NCBI GenBank assembly: GCA_964588665.1 | Contig: CAZPQQ010000008.1 | Span: forward strand, 8,033-72,032 | Direction of reading: 5' to 3' | Source of the DNA: UBA2160 sp964588665 | Lineage (GTDB): Bacteria; Chloroflexota; Dehalococcoidia; Lucifugimonadales; UBA1123 | Length of the DNA stretch: 64,000 nt | In this document: positions 19,011-28,462 of the stretch, piece after piece | Numbering within the stretch: the stretch's first letter is position 1 | How the letters are laid out: each line of letters opens with the position of its first letter | Made by a program: the position numbers and the translations under genes | Notes under the pieces: generated by a model | The model's input: the letters and a program-made list of their open reading frames with translations, nothing else | Databases searched by the model: none | What the model was told of the DNA's origin: nothing

Positions 19011-20402
19011 ATGGACGACATCGTATTCTCATCGGCGACGAAGATCGCACAGGCCGTTCGCGACAAAGAGGTTTCAGCCGTCGAGGTCGTCGAAGCCCAC
19101 CTGCGGCGGATCGAGGCCGTCAACCTCAGGCTCAACGCCGTGGTCCAGCTTTGCGCCGAACGAGCGCGGTCCGAGGCCGCCGACGCCGACGCCACGCTGG
19201 CCGATGGCCGCTCCAAGGGCCCGCTCCACGGCGTTCCGATAACGCTGAAGGACTCGCTGGACACGGAGGGCGTCGTCACGACCGGCGGCACGCAGGGCCG
19301 CGCCGGGTTCGTACCGTCCGAGGACGCCACGGTCACCGCAAGGCTCCGCGGCGCGGGCGCCATCCTGCTGGGAAAGACCAACACGCCCGAGCTCACGCTC
19401 GCCGGCGAAACTGACAACCTGATCTACGGCCGAACGGAGAACCCCTATAAGCAGAACCGAATCCCGGGCGGCAGCAGCGGCGGGGCCGCGTCGATCATCG
19501 CGGCCGGCGGCTCGCCTCTCGACATAGGGAGCGACACGGGCGGCAGCATCCGGCTCCCCGCTCACTTTTGCGGGATCGCCGGCCTCAAGCCGAACTCGGG
19601 TCGCGTCCCGCGCACCGGCCACATCGTGCCGTACGGAATGGGCGCCGTGGACGCCCTGACGCAGAACGGTCCGCTGGCCCGGTTCGTCGAGGACTTGGCG
19701 CTGACGCTGCCTATCATCGCCGGGCCGGACTGGCGCGACCCGGCCATCGTGCCCGCGCCGTTGGGCGACCCTGCCGACGTCAAGATCGACGGGCTCCGCA
19801 TCGCCATGCACACCGACAACGGCTTGATGACGCCGACAGCGGAGATCCAGGACGCAGTGCGGGCGGCGGCCAAAGCCCTGGAGGACTTCGGCGCCGTCGT
19901 CGAGGAGATCAAGCCCGACGCCCTCGAAATGATCCCCGACATCAGCCCAAAGCTCAACGGCGGCGACGGTCGCGCCTGGGTCACGCGGCTCCTGGAGCGG
20001 GCGGGCACGACGGAGATGTCCCCTTTCTTGAAGAATCGCTTCGCGACGATCGACCCGGTCTCCTCAGGAGAGTTCACCGCGGTGCTGGAGGACTTGGACC
20101 TGTATCGGAGCCGAATGCTCGGTTTCATGCGCGACTACGACGCCATCCTGTGCCCCGCAGCCGCCATTCCGGCGTGCGACCATGGCGGGGCCTGGCTCGA
20201 CGAGAACCAGTGGGCGTTCGCCTACTGCGGCGCTTACAACATGACGGGCTGGCCAGGCGTAGTGGTCCGAGGCGGCACGTCTCCCGACGGCCTTCCAATC
20301 GGAGTGCAGGTCGTGGCCAGGCCGTGGCGCGAGGATGTCGCCCTGGCCGTGGCGGCGCGACTGGAATCGGCGCTGGGCGGTTGGCAGGAGCCGGAGCTGT
20401 AG
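19011..20402 (+). CDS. Amidase, AS family (paralogue)
   Basis: 463 residues, closely similar along its whole length to the amidase at 15487 (shared AQAVRDKE/ARAIRDKE, VEVVEAHLRRI, GAILLGKTNTPELTL, GTQGRAGFVP). The triad is kept: Lys in GVPITLKDS, the Ser pair in PGGSSGGAAS, nucleophile Ser in DTGGSIRLPAHFCG. The ATG at 19011 has AAAAGGAG seven bases upstream and begins MDDIVFSS, matching the paralogue's MEEIIFAS, so the longer open frame from 18942 is not used. Substrate unknown; divergence from the paralogue is greatest in the C-terminal third, where substrate pockets lie in this family. Confidence 0.9.
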   Translation: MDDIVFSSATKIAQAVRDKEVSAVEVVEAHLRRIEAVNLRLNAVVQLCAERARSEAADADATLADGRSKGPLHGVPITLKDSLDTEGVVTTGGTQGRAGFVPSEDATVTARLRGAGAILLGKTNTPELTLAGETDNLIYGRTENPYKQNRIPGGSSGGAASIIAAGGSPLDIGSDTGGSIRLPAHFCGIAGLKPNSGRVPRTGHIVPYGMGAVDALTQNGPLARFVEDLALTLPIIAGPDWRDPAIVPAPLGDPADVKIDGLRIAMHTDNGLMTPTAEIQDAVRAAAKALEDFGAVVEEIKPDALEMIPDISPKLNGGDGRAWVTRLLERAGTTEMSPFLKNRFATIDPVSSGEFTAVLEDLDLYRSRMLGFMRDYDAILCPAAAIPACDHGGAWLDENQWAFAYCGAYNMTGWPGVVVRGGTSPDGLPIGVQVVARPWREDVALAVAARLESALGGWQEPEL

Positions 20403-20706
20403 TCCACGTGTTCAGATCACGTCGTTGCTCACCCGCGCCGCAACCTTGGGGCTGTATTGACGAGACCGTTAATCGACTCAATTCGTCAAGTCGCAATCCA
20501 CCGATGGTCATGGGTTGCAGGCCAAATCGTTGAGTCAAACCGAAATTGCTGGATGGACCAGCCAGGGGGGTGCAGGGGCGGAGCCCCGCTGGGACATCCC
20601 CGGTGCAGACCGGGTGCACGAGTATGACAGTTCGAGCATCATCCAATCCGGGCGGTCGACATGGACCACAAAACACCGTGAAATCGAAGAAGAATGGAGC
20701 GATCAT
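20403..20706. other. Intergenic region with a REP-like GC-rich palindrome, no gene seen
   Basis: Contains GCAGGGGCGGAGCCCCGC at 20572-20589, a hairpin related in style to repeats near 44.8 kb and 56.5 kb. GGAG at 20696-20699 belongs to the following gene. Confidence 0.5.
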
Positions 20707-21459
20707 ATGGAACTGAACTTAAACGGTAAAGCAGCCATCGTCACGGGCGGGAGCGTCGGCATCGGCAAAGCAGTTGCCAGGGAGCTGGCTCTCGAAGGCG
20801 TCGACGTCGCCATTTGCGCCCGCACGGAAGACGTGCTGAACCAGGCTGCAAGCGAGCTCGCGTCGGAGACCGGACGCAAGATCATCCCGATAGTCACCGA
20901 CACGACCAGTCAGACGTCGGTGGCCAGCATGGTCGAGAGGGCCGCGAACGAGCTGGGCGGAGTCGACATCCTGGTCAACAACGCAGCGACCCCCGGCGGC
21001 TTGGTGCTCGGTCCGTTGGCGGAGTCCGCCGAGGAAGACTTGCTGGCCGACATCAACACCAAAGTCGTCGGCTACTTCCGCTGCGCCAAGGCTGTAGCTC
21101 CGCTGATGCAGGAGAGCGGCTGGGGCCGGATCATCAACATCGGCGGCCTGTCAGCTCGAAGCGCCGGGGCAATCAGCGGCCTTCGCAACGCGGGGCTCGT
21201 CCACTTCACGAAGACCCTGTCGGGCCAACTCGGTCCCGACGGCGTGACCGTCAACCTCGTGCATCCCGGCTCGACCCGCACCGAGCGCACCACTGCCGAA
21301 GATATAGAGCGCGCGTCACGGGCAACAGCCACTCGGCGCATGGTGGACGCCAGCGAGATCGGCTACGTGGTGGCGTTCCTGGCGTCGGACAAGGCCACCG
21401 CAATCACTGGCGAGGTCATCGCTGCCGGCGGAGGCGTGGGCGTGGCTGTGTACCAGTAG
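20707..21459 (+). CDS. SDR-family protein lacking the catalytic Tyr and Lys
   Basis: 250 residues with the classical short-chain dehydrogenase Rossmann fold: TGGSVGIG (residues 13-20) for the dinucleotide, VDILVNNAATPGG, INIGGLSARSAGAISG. Where active SDRs have YxxxK, the protein reads S157-G-L-R-N161, so both the proton-relay Tyr and Lys are replaced. HPGSTRTERT follows as in the family. It may be an inactive or differently acting homologue that keeps cofactor binding. ATG 20707 with GGAG at 20696-20699; the open frame upstream to 20515 has no homology. Confidence 0.82.
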   Translation: MELNLNGKAAIVTGGSVGIGKAVARELALEGVDVAICARTEDVLNQAASELASETGRKIIPIVTDTTSQTSVASMVERAANELGGVDILVNNAATPGGLVLGPLAESAEEDLLADINTKVVGYFRCAKAVAPLMQESGWGRIINIGGLSARSAGAISGLRNAGLVHFTKTLSGQLGPDGVTVNLVHPGSTRTERTTAEDIERASRATATRRMVDASEIGYVVAFLASDKATAITGEVIAAGGGVGVAVYQ

Positions 21460-21475
21460 AGATGTTGGCGCCGCG

Positions 21476-21880
21476 TCAGCCGACGCCGGTCACGTTGTCG
21501 TCATCGTCGGTGAGCAGTCTGCCCTTGCTGGAGTCCAGCAGCACCATCCGGTTGCCCCGCGGATCCTCGACAACGGCGGCTCGGCCTATCGGGATATCGA
21601 ACGGCGGGACGACCACGCTGCCGCCGGACTCCTGAATCAGTCGAGCGGCCTCGTCCGCGGAGTCCACCTTGAGGTCGGCCTCCTGGTACTCGCGCTCGTT
21701 CTGGATCACGATCTCGGCCTCGGAGTCGGGCATACGGAAGCCGACCGCCGCCTCCGTTCGCCAGATGACCTCGTGACCCAGCAGGTCGCGATAGAACCGG
21801 ACGCCAGCCTCGATGTCCGGCACATAGAGTTGCACGGCATCGACGCTCTGAATCAGCGGGACGCGGTTGTGTTCGTCCAT
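21476..21880 (-). CDS. VOC-family (glyoxalase/bleomycin resistance fold) protein
   Basis: 134 residues. DAVQLYVPDIEAGVRFYRDLLGHEVIWR is the first beta-alpha-beta-beta-beta module of the vicinal-oxygen-chelate fold; DSADEAARLIQESGGSVVVPP and AAVVEDPRGNRMVLLDSSKG form the second. Family members bind a metal or a small ligand (glyoxalase, dioxygenase, drug-binding). The usual N-terminal His ligand is replaced by Gln in VQLYV, so metal binding is uncertain. ATG 21880 with GGAGGGGG close upstream. Convergent with the SDR gene. Confidence 0.8.
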   Translation of the reverse strand: MDEHNRVPLIQSVDAVQLYVPDIEAGVRFYRDLLGHEVIWRTEAAVGFRMPDSEAEIVIQNEREYQEADLKVDSADEAARLIQESGGSVVVPPFDIPIGRAAVVEDPRGNRMVLLDSSKGRLLTDDDDNVTGVG

Positions 21881-22008
21881 CCGGCCCCCTCCGATCTTGC
21901 TTGGAGATAGCTCCGCCTTGACGAGATCGGGCCTGACCGCCGTCCCCAAAGGCTGGCAGTCAGGCCCTCCAAATCATGCTGCTGCCAATTTCGCGAGTCG
22001 CGAGCGGG

Positions 22009-23253
22009 CTAGTCCGCGGCGGCCGCGGCCTTCTCGCGTTGGATGTTCTCGGAGCCGACGACGCCCGCGGTTTGCAGGTCCCGGATCTGGCCCTCGGTGT
22101 AACCCAGTTGGGCCAACACCTGTTCGTTGTGTTCCCCGACGGTCGGAGGCGCTATTCGCATGGTTGCAGGCGTGTCCGACAACTTCATCGGGAAGCCCGT
22201 CAGCTTCACGGCGCCGTAGACCGGATGCTCGGCTTCGACAATCATGTCGTTGTGCACCACTTGAGGATCATCGAACATCTCTTCGATGTCGTACACGGAA
22301 CCGGGAGGCAAGTTGACACGATCGAACCGCTCCTCGACTTCGGAACGCGTAAACTTCTTGAACGCCTCTTCCAGCGCGGTTCGGAGCTCCGGTGAGTACC
22401 CGCTCCGCAAATCGACGTCCTTGAATCGGGGATCCTCGTCCAGGGAAGGTTGGATCGCCAAAGCATCGCTGACGCGACTCAAACTATCGTTGATAAACCC
22501 GCCCATCAGCGCATAGTAGTTGCCGTCTTTGCACTCGTAGATGCCATAGAGCGGACCGCTCCGCGAGTGACCGCCGCCCCTCTCGGCTCTCGGGTATCTC
22601 TGGTCCGAATTCAGCACCACCGCGTTTTCCTGGATATGGCTGGCGACCATTCCGTTCAGCAGATTTGTATCGACGACCTGGCCGCGGCCCGTGTGCTCCC
22701 GGGCGGCCAGGGCGATCATTATGCCCTGGGCCAGCATCATGGCGCCAAGATAGTCTGCTATCCAGGTGCCAGCGGTGGTCGGGGGTCCGTCACGATCGCC
22801 GGTCATCGCGATAAGTCCGCCCAGCGCCTGTGCGAGAAGATCTTGCCCGGCCCGCTTTTCGTACGGCCCGGTCTGTCCGTACCCTGACGCGACCGCCCAT
22901 ATGATCCGCGGGTTAATTTCCTGGAACTTCTCGAACCCGAACCCGATCCGATCCATGACGCCAGGTCGAAAGTTGCTGGCGACGATGTCGGATGTCTCGG
23001 CCATCTTGTAGATGATCTCTTTGCCCTCTGGTTTCCGAATATCGATGCTGATGCTTCGCTTATTGCGATTGTTGGCCATGAAGAACAGGCCCACGCCATT
23101 GATGTCGGGCTTCCCACGGCCCATTTCGCCCACGTCAATTCGTTCCACTTTGATTACGTCCGCGCCAAAATCCGCCAGCACCTGTGTCCCGGCGGGACCT
23201 TGCTCAATCTGGGTGAAGTCGATCATTCGAATGCCTTCGAACGCTAGTGTCAC
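22009..23253 (-). CDS. CaiB/BaiF family CoA-transferase
   Basis: 414 residues of the class III CoA-transferase family (formyl-CoA transferase, CaiB, BaiF), which form interlocked dimers and move CoA through an aspartyl-CoA anhydride. The N-terminal G..V.DF.Q...GP....LADFGADVIKVER segment is present. The catalytic Asp is in TWIADYLGAMMLAQG. C-terminal APPTVGEHNEQVLAQLGYTEGQI is standard. GTG start 23253 with AAGGAGG upstream. It is the last gene of a minus-strand acyl-CoA cluster (acyl-CoA dehydrogenase, enoyl-CoA hydratase, MaoC, FAD enzyme), so it probably activates or exchanges an organic acid for that pathway. Confidence 0.92.
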   Translation of the reverse strand: MTLAFEGIRMIDFTQIEQGPAGTQVLADFGADVIKVERIDVGEMGRGKPDINGVGLFFMANNRNKRSISIDIRKPEGKEIIYKMAETSDIVASNFRPGVMDRIGFGFEKFQEINPRIIWAVASGYGQTGPYEKRAGQDLLAQALGGLIAMTGDRDGPPTTAGTWIADYLGAMMLAQGIMIALAAREHTGRGQVVDTNLLNGMVASHIQENAVVLNSDQRYPRAERGGGHSRSGPLYGIYECKDGNYYALMGGFINDSLSRVSDALAIQPSLDEDPRFKDVDLRSGYSPELRTALEEAFKKFTRSEVEERFDRVNLPPGSVYDIEEMFDDPQVVHNDMIVEAEHPVYGAVKLTGFPMKLSDTPATMRIAPPTVGEHNEQVLAQLGYTEGQIRDLQTAGVVGSENIQREKAAAAAD

Positions 23254-23429
23254 GTTGTCCTCCTTGATACGGGCGGCGATCCGATTCCTGGCTCCGACCC
23301 GAGCGTTTCCGTTTGCAAAATCATAATCTATTTCCGGGACGCATCTCTATTTCGACTCGTTCAGGACGAGCACGGCGTCACGAGCTTCGACGGTATTTTT
23401 CGACACTCGTCGAAGATCTACTCAACGCG

Positions 23430-24608
23430 CTAGTTGCCGCCAGGGAACCAATAGCCCCTGGTCATGTTCCGGGCAATGACCCAGCGATGAACCTCATTCG
23501 GGCCGTCGACTACGCGGTCTGTCCTGGCGCCTCGGTATATCTGCTCCAGCGGCAGGTCCTTCGAGAGGCCGATTGCCCCGTGTATCTGAATCGCGTTGTC
23601 AGACACCATCTGCAGTGTTTCCGATCCGTACACCTTGATCATCGAAATCTCAGGCCTGATGTCGCGGCCTTGCTCCAGCTTCCAGGCCGCGTGGTACGTC
23701 ATCCAGCGCAGGTTCTCGATGGCGATGGCGGAGTCGGCCAGCATGATCTGGACGGCCTGGCGGTCGGCAATCGGTTTGCCGAAGGTCACGCGCCTCACCG
23801 AGTAATCCCGGGCCATCCTGAGACATCGCGTCGCAAGCGCCAGACAGCGTGCGCCGAATCCCAACCTGATGCCGCCAAGGGAGCCTTGGAGCACGCGCCA
23901 TCCGTGACCGGGTTCGCCCAAGACGTTGGAAGCCGGAACCACGACGTTGTCGAAGGAGACCTCGCTTGGCGCGGCGTTCCCCGAACCCGAAGGCATGCCG
24001 ATCACGGGAATTTGGCGCTCCACCGTGAATCCGGGTAAGTCGGAGTCGACAAGGAACGCCGTAATGCCGCTCCTGCCCTCGGTGCCTTTCAACCGCGCGA
24101 ACAGCATCATGAAGTCGCAGCCTTGCGCGGTGGAGATGAAGGTCTTGCGGCCGTTGATGATGTAGCTCTCGCCCTTTTTTTCGGCGTTCGTCTCCATCAT
24201 GGAAGGGTCTGAACCCGAAATTGGCTCGGTGATGCCGAACGCGGACCTCTTCTCGTTTCTGAGGACCGGGAGAAGGTACTTCTCTTTCTGTTCCTCGTTG
24301 CACTGGTACAGCCCTTCCATGACGGGGCGGCCGAAGGAACCATGGCCGACCAGCGTCGCGGACACCTCTTCCTGCACCACGGTTTTTCCGACGTAGCCAA
24401 TGTCAGGCGCGCCGCCGTACTCCTCGGGTATGAACATGCCCCAGAGTCCGGCGTCTTTCACCTTCTGTCGAAGCTCTTCCCGCCGGTCTTGGGGCAGGTT
24501 GTACTCCTCGTAGCCGTACTCTGCCTCGAGCGGCAGCAGCTCGCGACTTACGAACTGTCGTACGGCGTCCCGGATCATGAGCGTCTCTTCCGGAAGCTCG
24601 AATTGCAT
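23430..24608 (-). CDS. Acyl-CoA dehydrogenase
   Basis: 392 residues, standard ACAD length. N-terminal helical domain (MQFELPEETLMIRDAVRQFV), FGITEPISGSDPSMMET for FAD/substrate contact, the middle beta domain, and ARDYSVRRVTFGKPIADRQAVQ and HGAIGLSKDLPLEQIYRGAR in the C-terminal domain. It oxidises an acyl-CoA to the enoyl-CoA, passing electrons to ETF. The C-terminal DGPNEVHRWVIARN resembles acyl-CoA dehydrogenases for branched or short chains. ATG 24608 with GGAGGAG upstream. It works naturally with the enoyl-CoA hydratase upstream and the CaiB CoA-transferase downstream on the same strand. Confidence 0.92.
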   Translation of the reverse strand: MQFELPEETLMIRDAVRQFVSRELLPLEAEYGYEEYNLPQDRREELRQKVKDAGLWGMFIPEEYGGAPDIGYVGKTVVQEEVSATLVGHGSFGRPVMEGLYQCNEEQKEKYLLPVLRNEKRSAFGITEPISGSDPSMMETNAEKKGESYIINGRKTFISTAQGCDFMMLFARLKGTEGRSGITAFLVDSDLPGFTVERQIPVIGMPSGSGNAAPSEVSFDNVVVPASNVLGEPGHGWRVLQGSLGGIRLGFGARCLALATRCLRMARDYSVRRVTFGKPIADRQAVQIMLADSAIAIENLRWMTYHAAWKLEQGRDIRPEISMIKVYGSETLQMVSDNAIQIHGAIGLSKDLPLEQIYRGARTDRVVDGPNEVHRWVIARNMTRGYWFPGGN

Positions 24609-24750
24609 GTTCTCCTCCTAGGCGACGGCTGTACGGCATGAAGCCCTGGTCGGCTTTGGGCGGACCAGGGCACTCGCGTCGCGATCTATTGGGGCCTTAG
24701 ATCGCCTGAAGCGTCCGCCTCAGGCACGATCAACAAGCCGAGGCTCGAAC

Positions 24751-25578
24751 CTAACGCCCGTGATACACCGCCGGGCGCTTCTCCAGCCAGGCACGGCGGG
24801 ACTCTTCTGCGTCTTCCGAGCCGCGCATGCGGGCTGTTGGCGCGCCCCACTGGAGCTGCCAAGCGGACGGCGCATAGTCCAACGGCATGTCCAGGCTCCG
24901 CAGCGCGACCTCTTTGGACGTCTGCACCCCTAACGGCGCGTTCTGCACCAGCGTGTTTGCGTACTTCTCGGCCGTCTCCATCAGCTTGTCCGAAGGCACA
25001 ACCTCGTTGACGTAGCCGATGCTCGCCATGTATTGGGCGGTCATGAACTGGCCGCTGAGCAGCATCCACATCGCGACCTTATGAGGGACCTGCCTGGGGA
25101 GGCGATAAATTCCGCCCCCGCCGGGGAATCCGCCTACGTTACGGATCTCAGGCACGCCGAATTGAGCCGATTCCGACGCGATGACGACGTCGCACTGGAG
25201 AGTGATCTCCATTCCGCCGCCGACCGCGTAGCCTTCGACGGCCGCGACGATGGGCTTCCAGAACTGTGTCGGCAGCGAGCCAACAGGTCCGGGTCGGACG
25301 GGATCCGACATATAGCCGCTCCCCAGCGGTCCGCCGGTTCCAGCATCGACGCCTGGATTCTCCGTTCGCCATTTCAGGTCCATGCCCGCGCAGAACGCTC
25401 GTCCGCCGGCGCCGGACATGATCACGACCCAGGCGTTGTCGTCGGCCATGATGCCGTTCAACGTCTCGAATAGTTCGTGTTGCATCGGCGGGTTGACCGC
25501 GTTGAGCCTCTCGGGGCGATTCAGCGTTACGTACGCGATGTGCCCCTTGTTTTCCAACAGAACAAATTTACCGCTCAT
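24751..25578 (-). CDS. Enoyl-CoA hydratase/isomerase
   Basis: 275 residues of the crotonase family. The two oxyanion-hole segments are GAGGRAFCAGMDLKW and GYAVGGGMEITLQCDVVIAS. FPGGGGIYRLPRQVP is the usual third motif. The crotonase Glu pair of true hydratases is not fully evident: the Glu that normally follows the second oxyanion turn is present in GVPEIRNVGG, which supports a hydratase but does not exclude an isomerase or hydrolase. ATG 25578 with GGAGG just upstream is better than the ATG at 25605. Predicted to hydrate the enoyl-CoA made by the dehydrogenase gene downstream. Confidence 0.88.
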   Translation of the reverse strand: MSGKFVLLENKGHIAYVTLNRPERLNAVNPPMQHELFETLNGIMADDNAWVVIMSGAGGRAFCAGMDLKWRTENPGVDAGTGGPLGSGYMSDPVRPGPVGSLPTQFWKPIVAAVEGYAVGGGMEITLQCDVVIASESAQFGVPEIRNVGGFPGGGGIYRLPRQVPHKVAMWMLLSGQFMTAQYMASIGYVNEVVPSDKLMETAEKYANTLVQNAPLGVQTSKEVALRSLDMPLDYAPSAWQLQWGAPTARMRGSEDAEESRRAWLEKRPAVYHGR

Positions 25579-25823
25579 GTTTCCTCCGAATTGGTCCGCG
25601 GTCATGCGCGCGTGTCCGATGCCCGTCTCGGCTTTTACGCCTCGACTGGCACCAGGGCGACTTCACGGACGCGCCTGGGTCGGACATGCTGACCGCTCGG
25701 ACAGCGTTGAGGTTTGGGGAGCGCTACTCGTCCGCCCTGAGCGGAATGTGACACGCTCCCTGCCGATGTGTCTCGCGATCGCCAGCCCGTAGCAATGCGA
25801 CCGGCTCGCATTTGATCGCGGCG

Positions 25824-25873
25824 TCTGCGCCCTTTGCCTACCTGAGATACGCTCATGCGGCAAAGGGCGCAGA
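25824..25873 (-). terminator. Long perfect hairpin after the MaoC gene
   Basis: TCTGCGCCCTTTGC at 25824-25837 is exactly reverse-complementary to 25860-25873, giving a 14-bp stem with a 22-base loop beginning ten bases past the MaoC gene stop. There is no T tract, so it is either a non-canonical terminator, an mRNA 3' stabiliser or a repeat. The rest of 25579-25823 shows no gene. Confidence 0.5.
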
Positions 25874-25883
25874 ATTGCGCGTA

Positions 25884-26918
25884 TTAGTCTCCGCGATTGG
25901 ACAGGCTGACCACCGCCGAACCGACGGTAATCCGTCGCCCGTTCTGGTTCTCTGCCCAGACATCGCAGGTCACGAGGTTTTTGCCGTCTTCCTGGCGCTT
26001 ACCAGTTACGACACCCTTTGCCGTGATGATGTCGCCCGGGAAACTGTAGCCCCGGTACTGCAGGCTCAGCTTGTTCAGGAAGCCGTCGGGCGTGCACCAA
26101 TTGGTGACCATGTTGGCGATGTACCCTGAGGTGAGAGCGCCCTGTCCGACCAGGTCCGGCATTCCACGACCCAGCATGATCTTGAGGTCATAGTGGATGT
26201 CGGACAGGTCGTTGCTGGCCTGAGCGTATCTGACGAAGCGTTTCAGGCTCTGGTACTTGTCCAGGGGCTGCAGCTCGTCGCCCTCGGACACCTCGTCGAA
26301 GTACACCGGCGTGACCCACTGGTCGTTCCACTGCGGAATCTTGGGCTGCTCGGCAGGTTCGAGCAGCGACGGGGTCTCGGGCTCCGCCTGGGGCACGGGT
26401 TCGCCTTCCGCGGGGCCTTCGTATCCGACCGAGGTCCAGCGGCAGATCGTCACGATCTCATTGCGCTGGTTGCGGTATGTCTTGTCGAACCGCGTGAACA
26501 GCATTTTGCCGATCCCCGGCCGACTTTGCTTTTCGAACATGTCCGAGATCGTCGTCGTCGCTGTGATGACGTCGCCCGGACGCGTGGGCCGGAAACTCTC
26601 GTATTCGTCTCCGGCGCTGAAACCGTGCTTGAATAAGCGCGGCACCGGCGACGCGCCGCCGAGGTAGCCCTGTTCGTTGTTGTCGCCCAAAACGTAAAAC
26701 GGCGTGAACCGGTCCACGAAAGTTGGCGTGGCTATTACGCCGCCCCACCGAGTTTTCGCGGCGTAGTCCACGTCGCGAAACAGAGGGTTGTTGTCGCCCA
26801 CCGCCTTCGCGAACTTTCGGATGTCCTCCAGGTGGACCGTTCCGCCAACGTAAGGCTCTCCCTGCCAATTACCAACCAGATTTCTCATATCATCGGTGAT
26901 AACTGATCCTTCAATCAA
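25884..26918 (-). CDS. Double-hotdog MaoC-like dehydratase
   Basis: 344 residues with two hotdog domains. The N-terminal one (IRKFAKAVGDNNPLFRDVDYA...GVIATPTF) is the FAS1-type dehydratase half; the C-terminal one has RFVRYAQASNDLSDIHYDL and GQGALTSGYIANMV, corresponding to the MaoC D-x(4)-H region. Members hydrate or dehydrate (R)-hydroxyacyl-CoAs or thioesters of branched acids. The start ATG 26918 overlaps the stop of the upstream FAD enzyme by four bases (26915-26918), so they are translationally coupled and likely act in sequence. A Glu/Pro-rich linker (residues about 170-195) joins the domains. Confidence 0.85.
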   Translation of the reverse strand: MIEGSVITDDMRNLVGNWQGEPYVGGTVHLEDIRKFAKAVGDNNPLFRDVDYAAKTRWGGVIATPTFVDRFTPFYVLGDNNEQGYLGGASPVPRLFKHGFSAGDEYESFRPTRPGDVITATTTISDMFEKQSRPGIGKMLFTRFDKTYRNQRNEIVTICRWTSVGYEGPAEGEPVPQAEPETPSLLEPAEQPKIPQWNDQWVTPVYFDEVSEGDELQPLDKYQSLKRFVRYAQASNDLSDIHYDLKIMLGRGMPDLVGQGALTSGYIANMVTNWCTPDGFLNKLSLQYRGYSFPGDIITAKGVVTGKRQEDGKNLVTCDVWAENQNGRRITVGSAVVSLSNRGD

Positions 26919-28336
26919 TGCGCTGCCTCCTGGCCCGGGCGAGCGACTCCCTCTGGGACGTCTACGCCAGGTTCCATGCTCAATCCTTCGGGTGTGCCTG
27001 TCTGCTTGTGCAGGACGACTCCCTGACTGGTGAGTTGGTTGCGTACTTCTGCAACGTCAACGTCTCTTACGTTAACGCTTTGGTTTATCGATGTGACCGC
27101 GGCCGCAGCAGCAGCCTGTCCCATCAACCAGCACTGCGGGATCAGCCGCAGGAAGGAGTGGGTGGCAGGGTCGCATGACAGGTCTCGTCCGGCAGCAATG
27201 ATGCCCTCAACTTCTCTCGGCAACAAGGCGCCCAGAGGTATCGAGACATTCGGGCTGCGGGGGTTGGGCGGTGTGGAGATCCCGATCTCGTCGTCGTGGA
27301 TCAGGCCCGAAGTCCAATCTTCTCGAAGGACTTTTTTGACACCCAGTAGTCGACGGCTGTGGCGCGTGCCCATCTGAGGAGCGGTGGTCTGAATCCAGGC
27401 ATCCTCGAATCCAGGCATGTTGTCCTTGTACCATTCGTGGACAACCTGCATGCGATCTCGGGATTCGATCTCGACGGCCGTCAGGTCTTCGACGTCGATG
27501 TGGCTGTAGCCGGAGAGCCTGGGTCCCATGAACAGCGCCACGTCGTTTCGGGGCATCGTATGGGGCACGGAGTCGGCTTCCAGACCGGTGTCGTGACCGG
27601 CCTTCATGATCGCCTGGAACTCGTCGGCGTGGTCGCGTCGGAAGTCGTAGAAGCGCTGCATGTCGACGCCGCCAAGCAGGAACGCGACGTTGATCTTATG
27701 GTGGATGTCGTCACCCAAAATGTCGCCCTCGAATGGCGCGCCGGCCATGGCGAAGATGTCGCCGTCGCCGGAGGCGTCGATCACGACGTCGGCGAGAATT
27801 GCCTGGCGACCGGACTTGCTTTCGAAGATGGCGCCCTTGACCACGTTGCCCTCCATAATGGGAGCAACGGCCCACGAGTGAAGAAGCTGCTTGACGCCTC
27901 GCTCGCGCAAGATGTCGCTAGAGGCGATCTTGAGCCACTCTGGGTCGATCGTGGGAGACCACGTGATGATGCCGAAGTGGGAGTTGCTCCTGTCGCGCCA
28001 GTACTCGTTGAGCTTCGGGTCTGTGGAGCCCCAAAGCTCCGGGTCCGGTCCAAGCACATGCTCCCGCGGCATCCGGTCCAGTATCTCGTCGGCAAATCCG
28101 GCGATCACTCGGCGTCCCCGCCAGTCTGTCATCTTCTCGATATACGGCACGAAACCGCCGGTTGACATACCGCCCAGGTGGCCGTACCGCTCGATCACGG
28201 TCACGTCGGCGCCCATGCGTGCAGCCGTGGCCGACGCGGCTGTTCCGGCAGGGCCACCGCCGATTACCAATACGTCAGTCTTTTTGAATATCGGAGTTTG
28301 TCTCGCTGCCTCTGTAATTGTCGGTCGTTCGGTCAA
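26915..28336 (-). CDS. FAD-dependent oxidoreductase (FAD-binding dehydrogenase family)
   Basis: 473 residues. N-terminal dinucleotide fold VLVIGGGPAGTAASATAARMGADVTVIER, then GHLGGMSTGGFVP, the pattern of the 'FAD-dependent oxidoreductase' family (PF12831-like). ADVVIDASGDGDIFAMAGAP and C-terminal GIIAAGRDLSCDPATHSFLRLIPQCWLMGQAAAAAA complete the FAD site. Substrate is unknown; relatives act on keto acids, cofactors or unsaturated acids. TTG start at 28336 with AGGAGG seven bases upstream. Coupled to the MaoC gene. It is probably the first gene of the minus-strand acyl-CoA cluster running down to 22009. Confidence 0.88.
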   Translation of the reverse strand: MTERPTITEAARQTPIFKKTDVLVIGGGPAGTAASATAARMGADVTVIERYGHLGGMSTGGFVPYIEKMTDWRGRRVIAGFADEILDRMPREHVLGPDPELWGSTDPKLNEYWRDRSNSHFGIITWSPTIDPEWLKIASSDILRERGVKQLLHSWAVAPIMEGNVVKGAIFESKSGRQAILADVVIDASGDGDIFAMAGAPFEGDILGDDIHHKINVAFLLGGVDMQRFYDFRRDHADEFQAIMKAGHDTGLEADSVPHTMPRNDVALFMGPRLSGYSHIDVEDLTAVEIESRDRMQVVHEWYKDNMPGFEDAWIQTTAPQMGTRHSRRLLGVKKVLREDWTSGLIHDDEIGISTPPNPRSPNVSIPLGALLPREVEGIIAAGRDLSCDPATHSFLRLIPQCWLMGQAAAAAAVTSINQSVNVRDVDVAEVRNQLTSQGVVLHKQTGTPEGLSMEPGVDVPEGVARPGQEAAH

Positions 28337-28462
28337 TGGTCATCCTCCTGTACTCTTGGCACATATATTCTTGCTGCCACCCTTTGGGGGCGGCGATTCC
28401 GGCATTGTAACTCATTAATTGTTATTTGAGAACGCACGTGATTAAGTGTCTGCGCCGACCGG

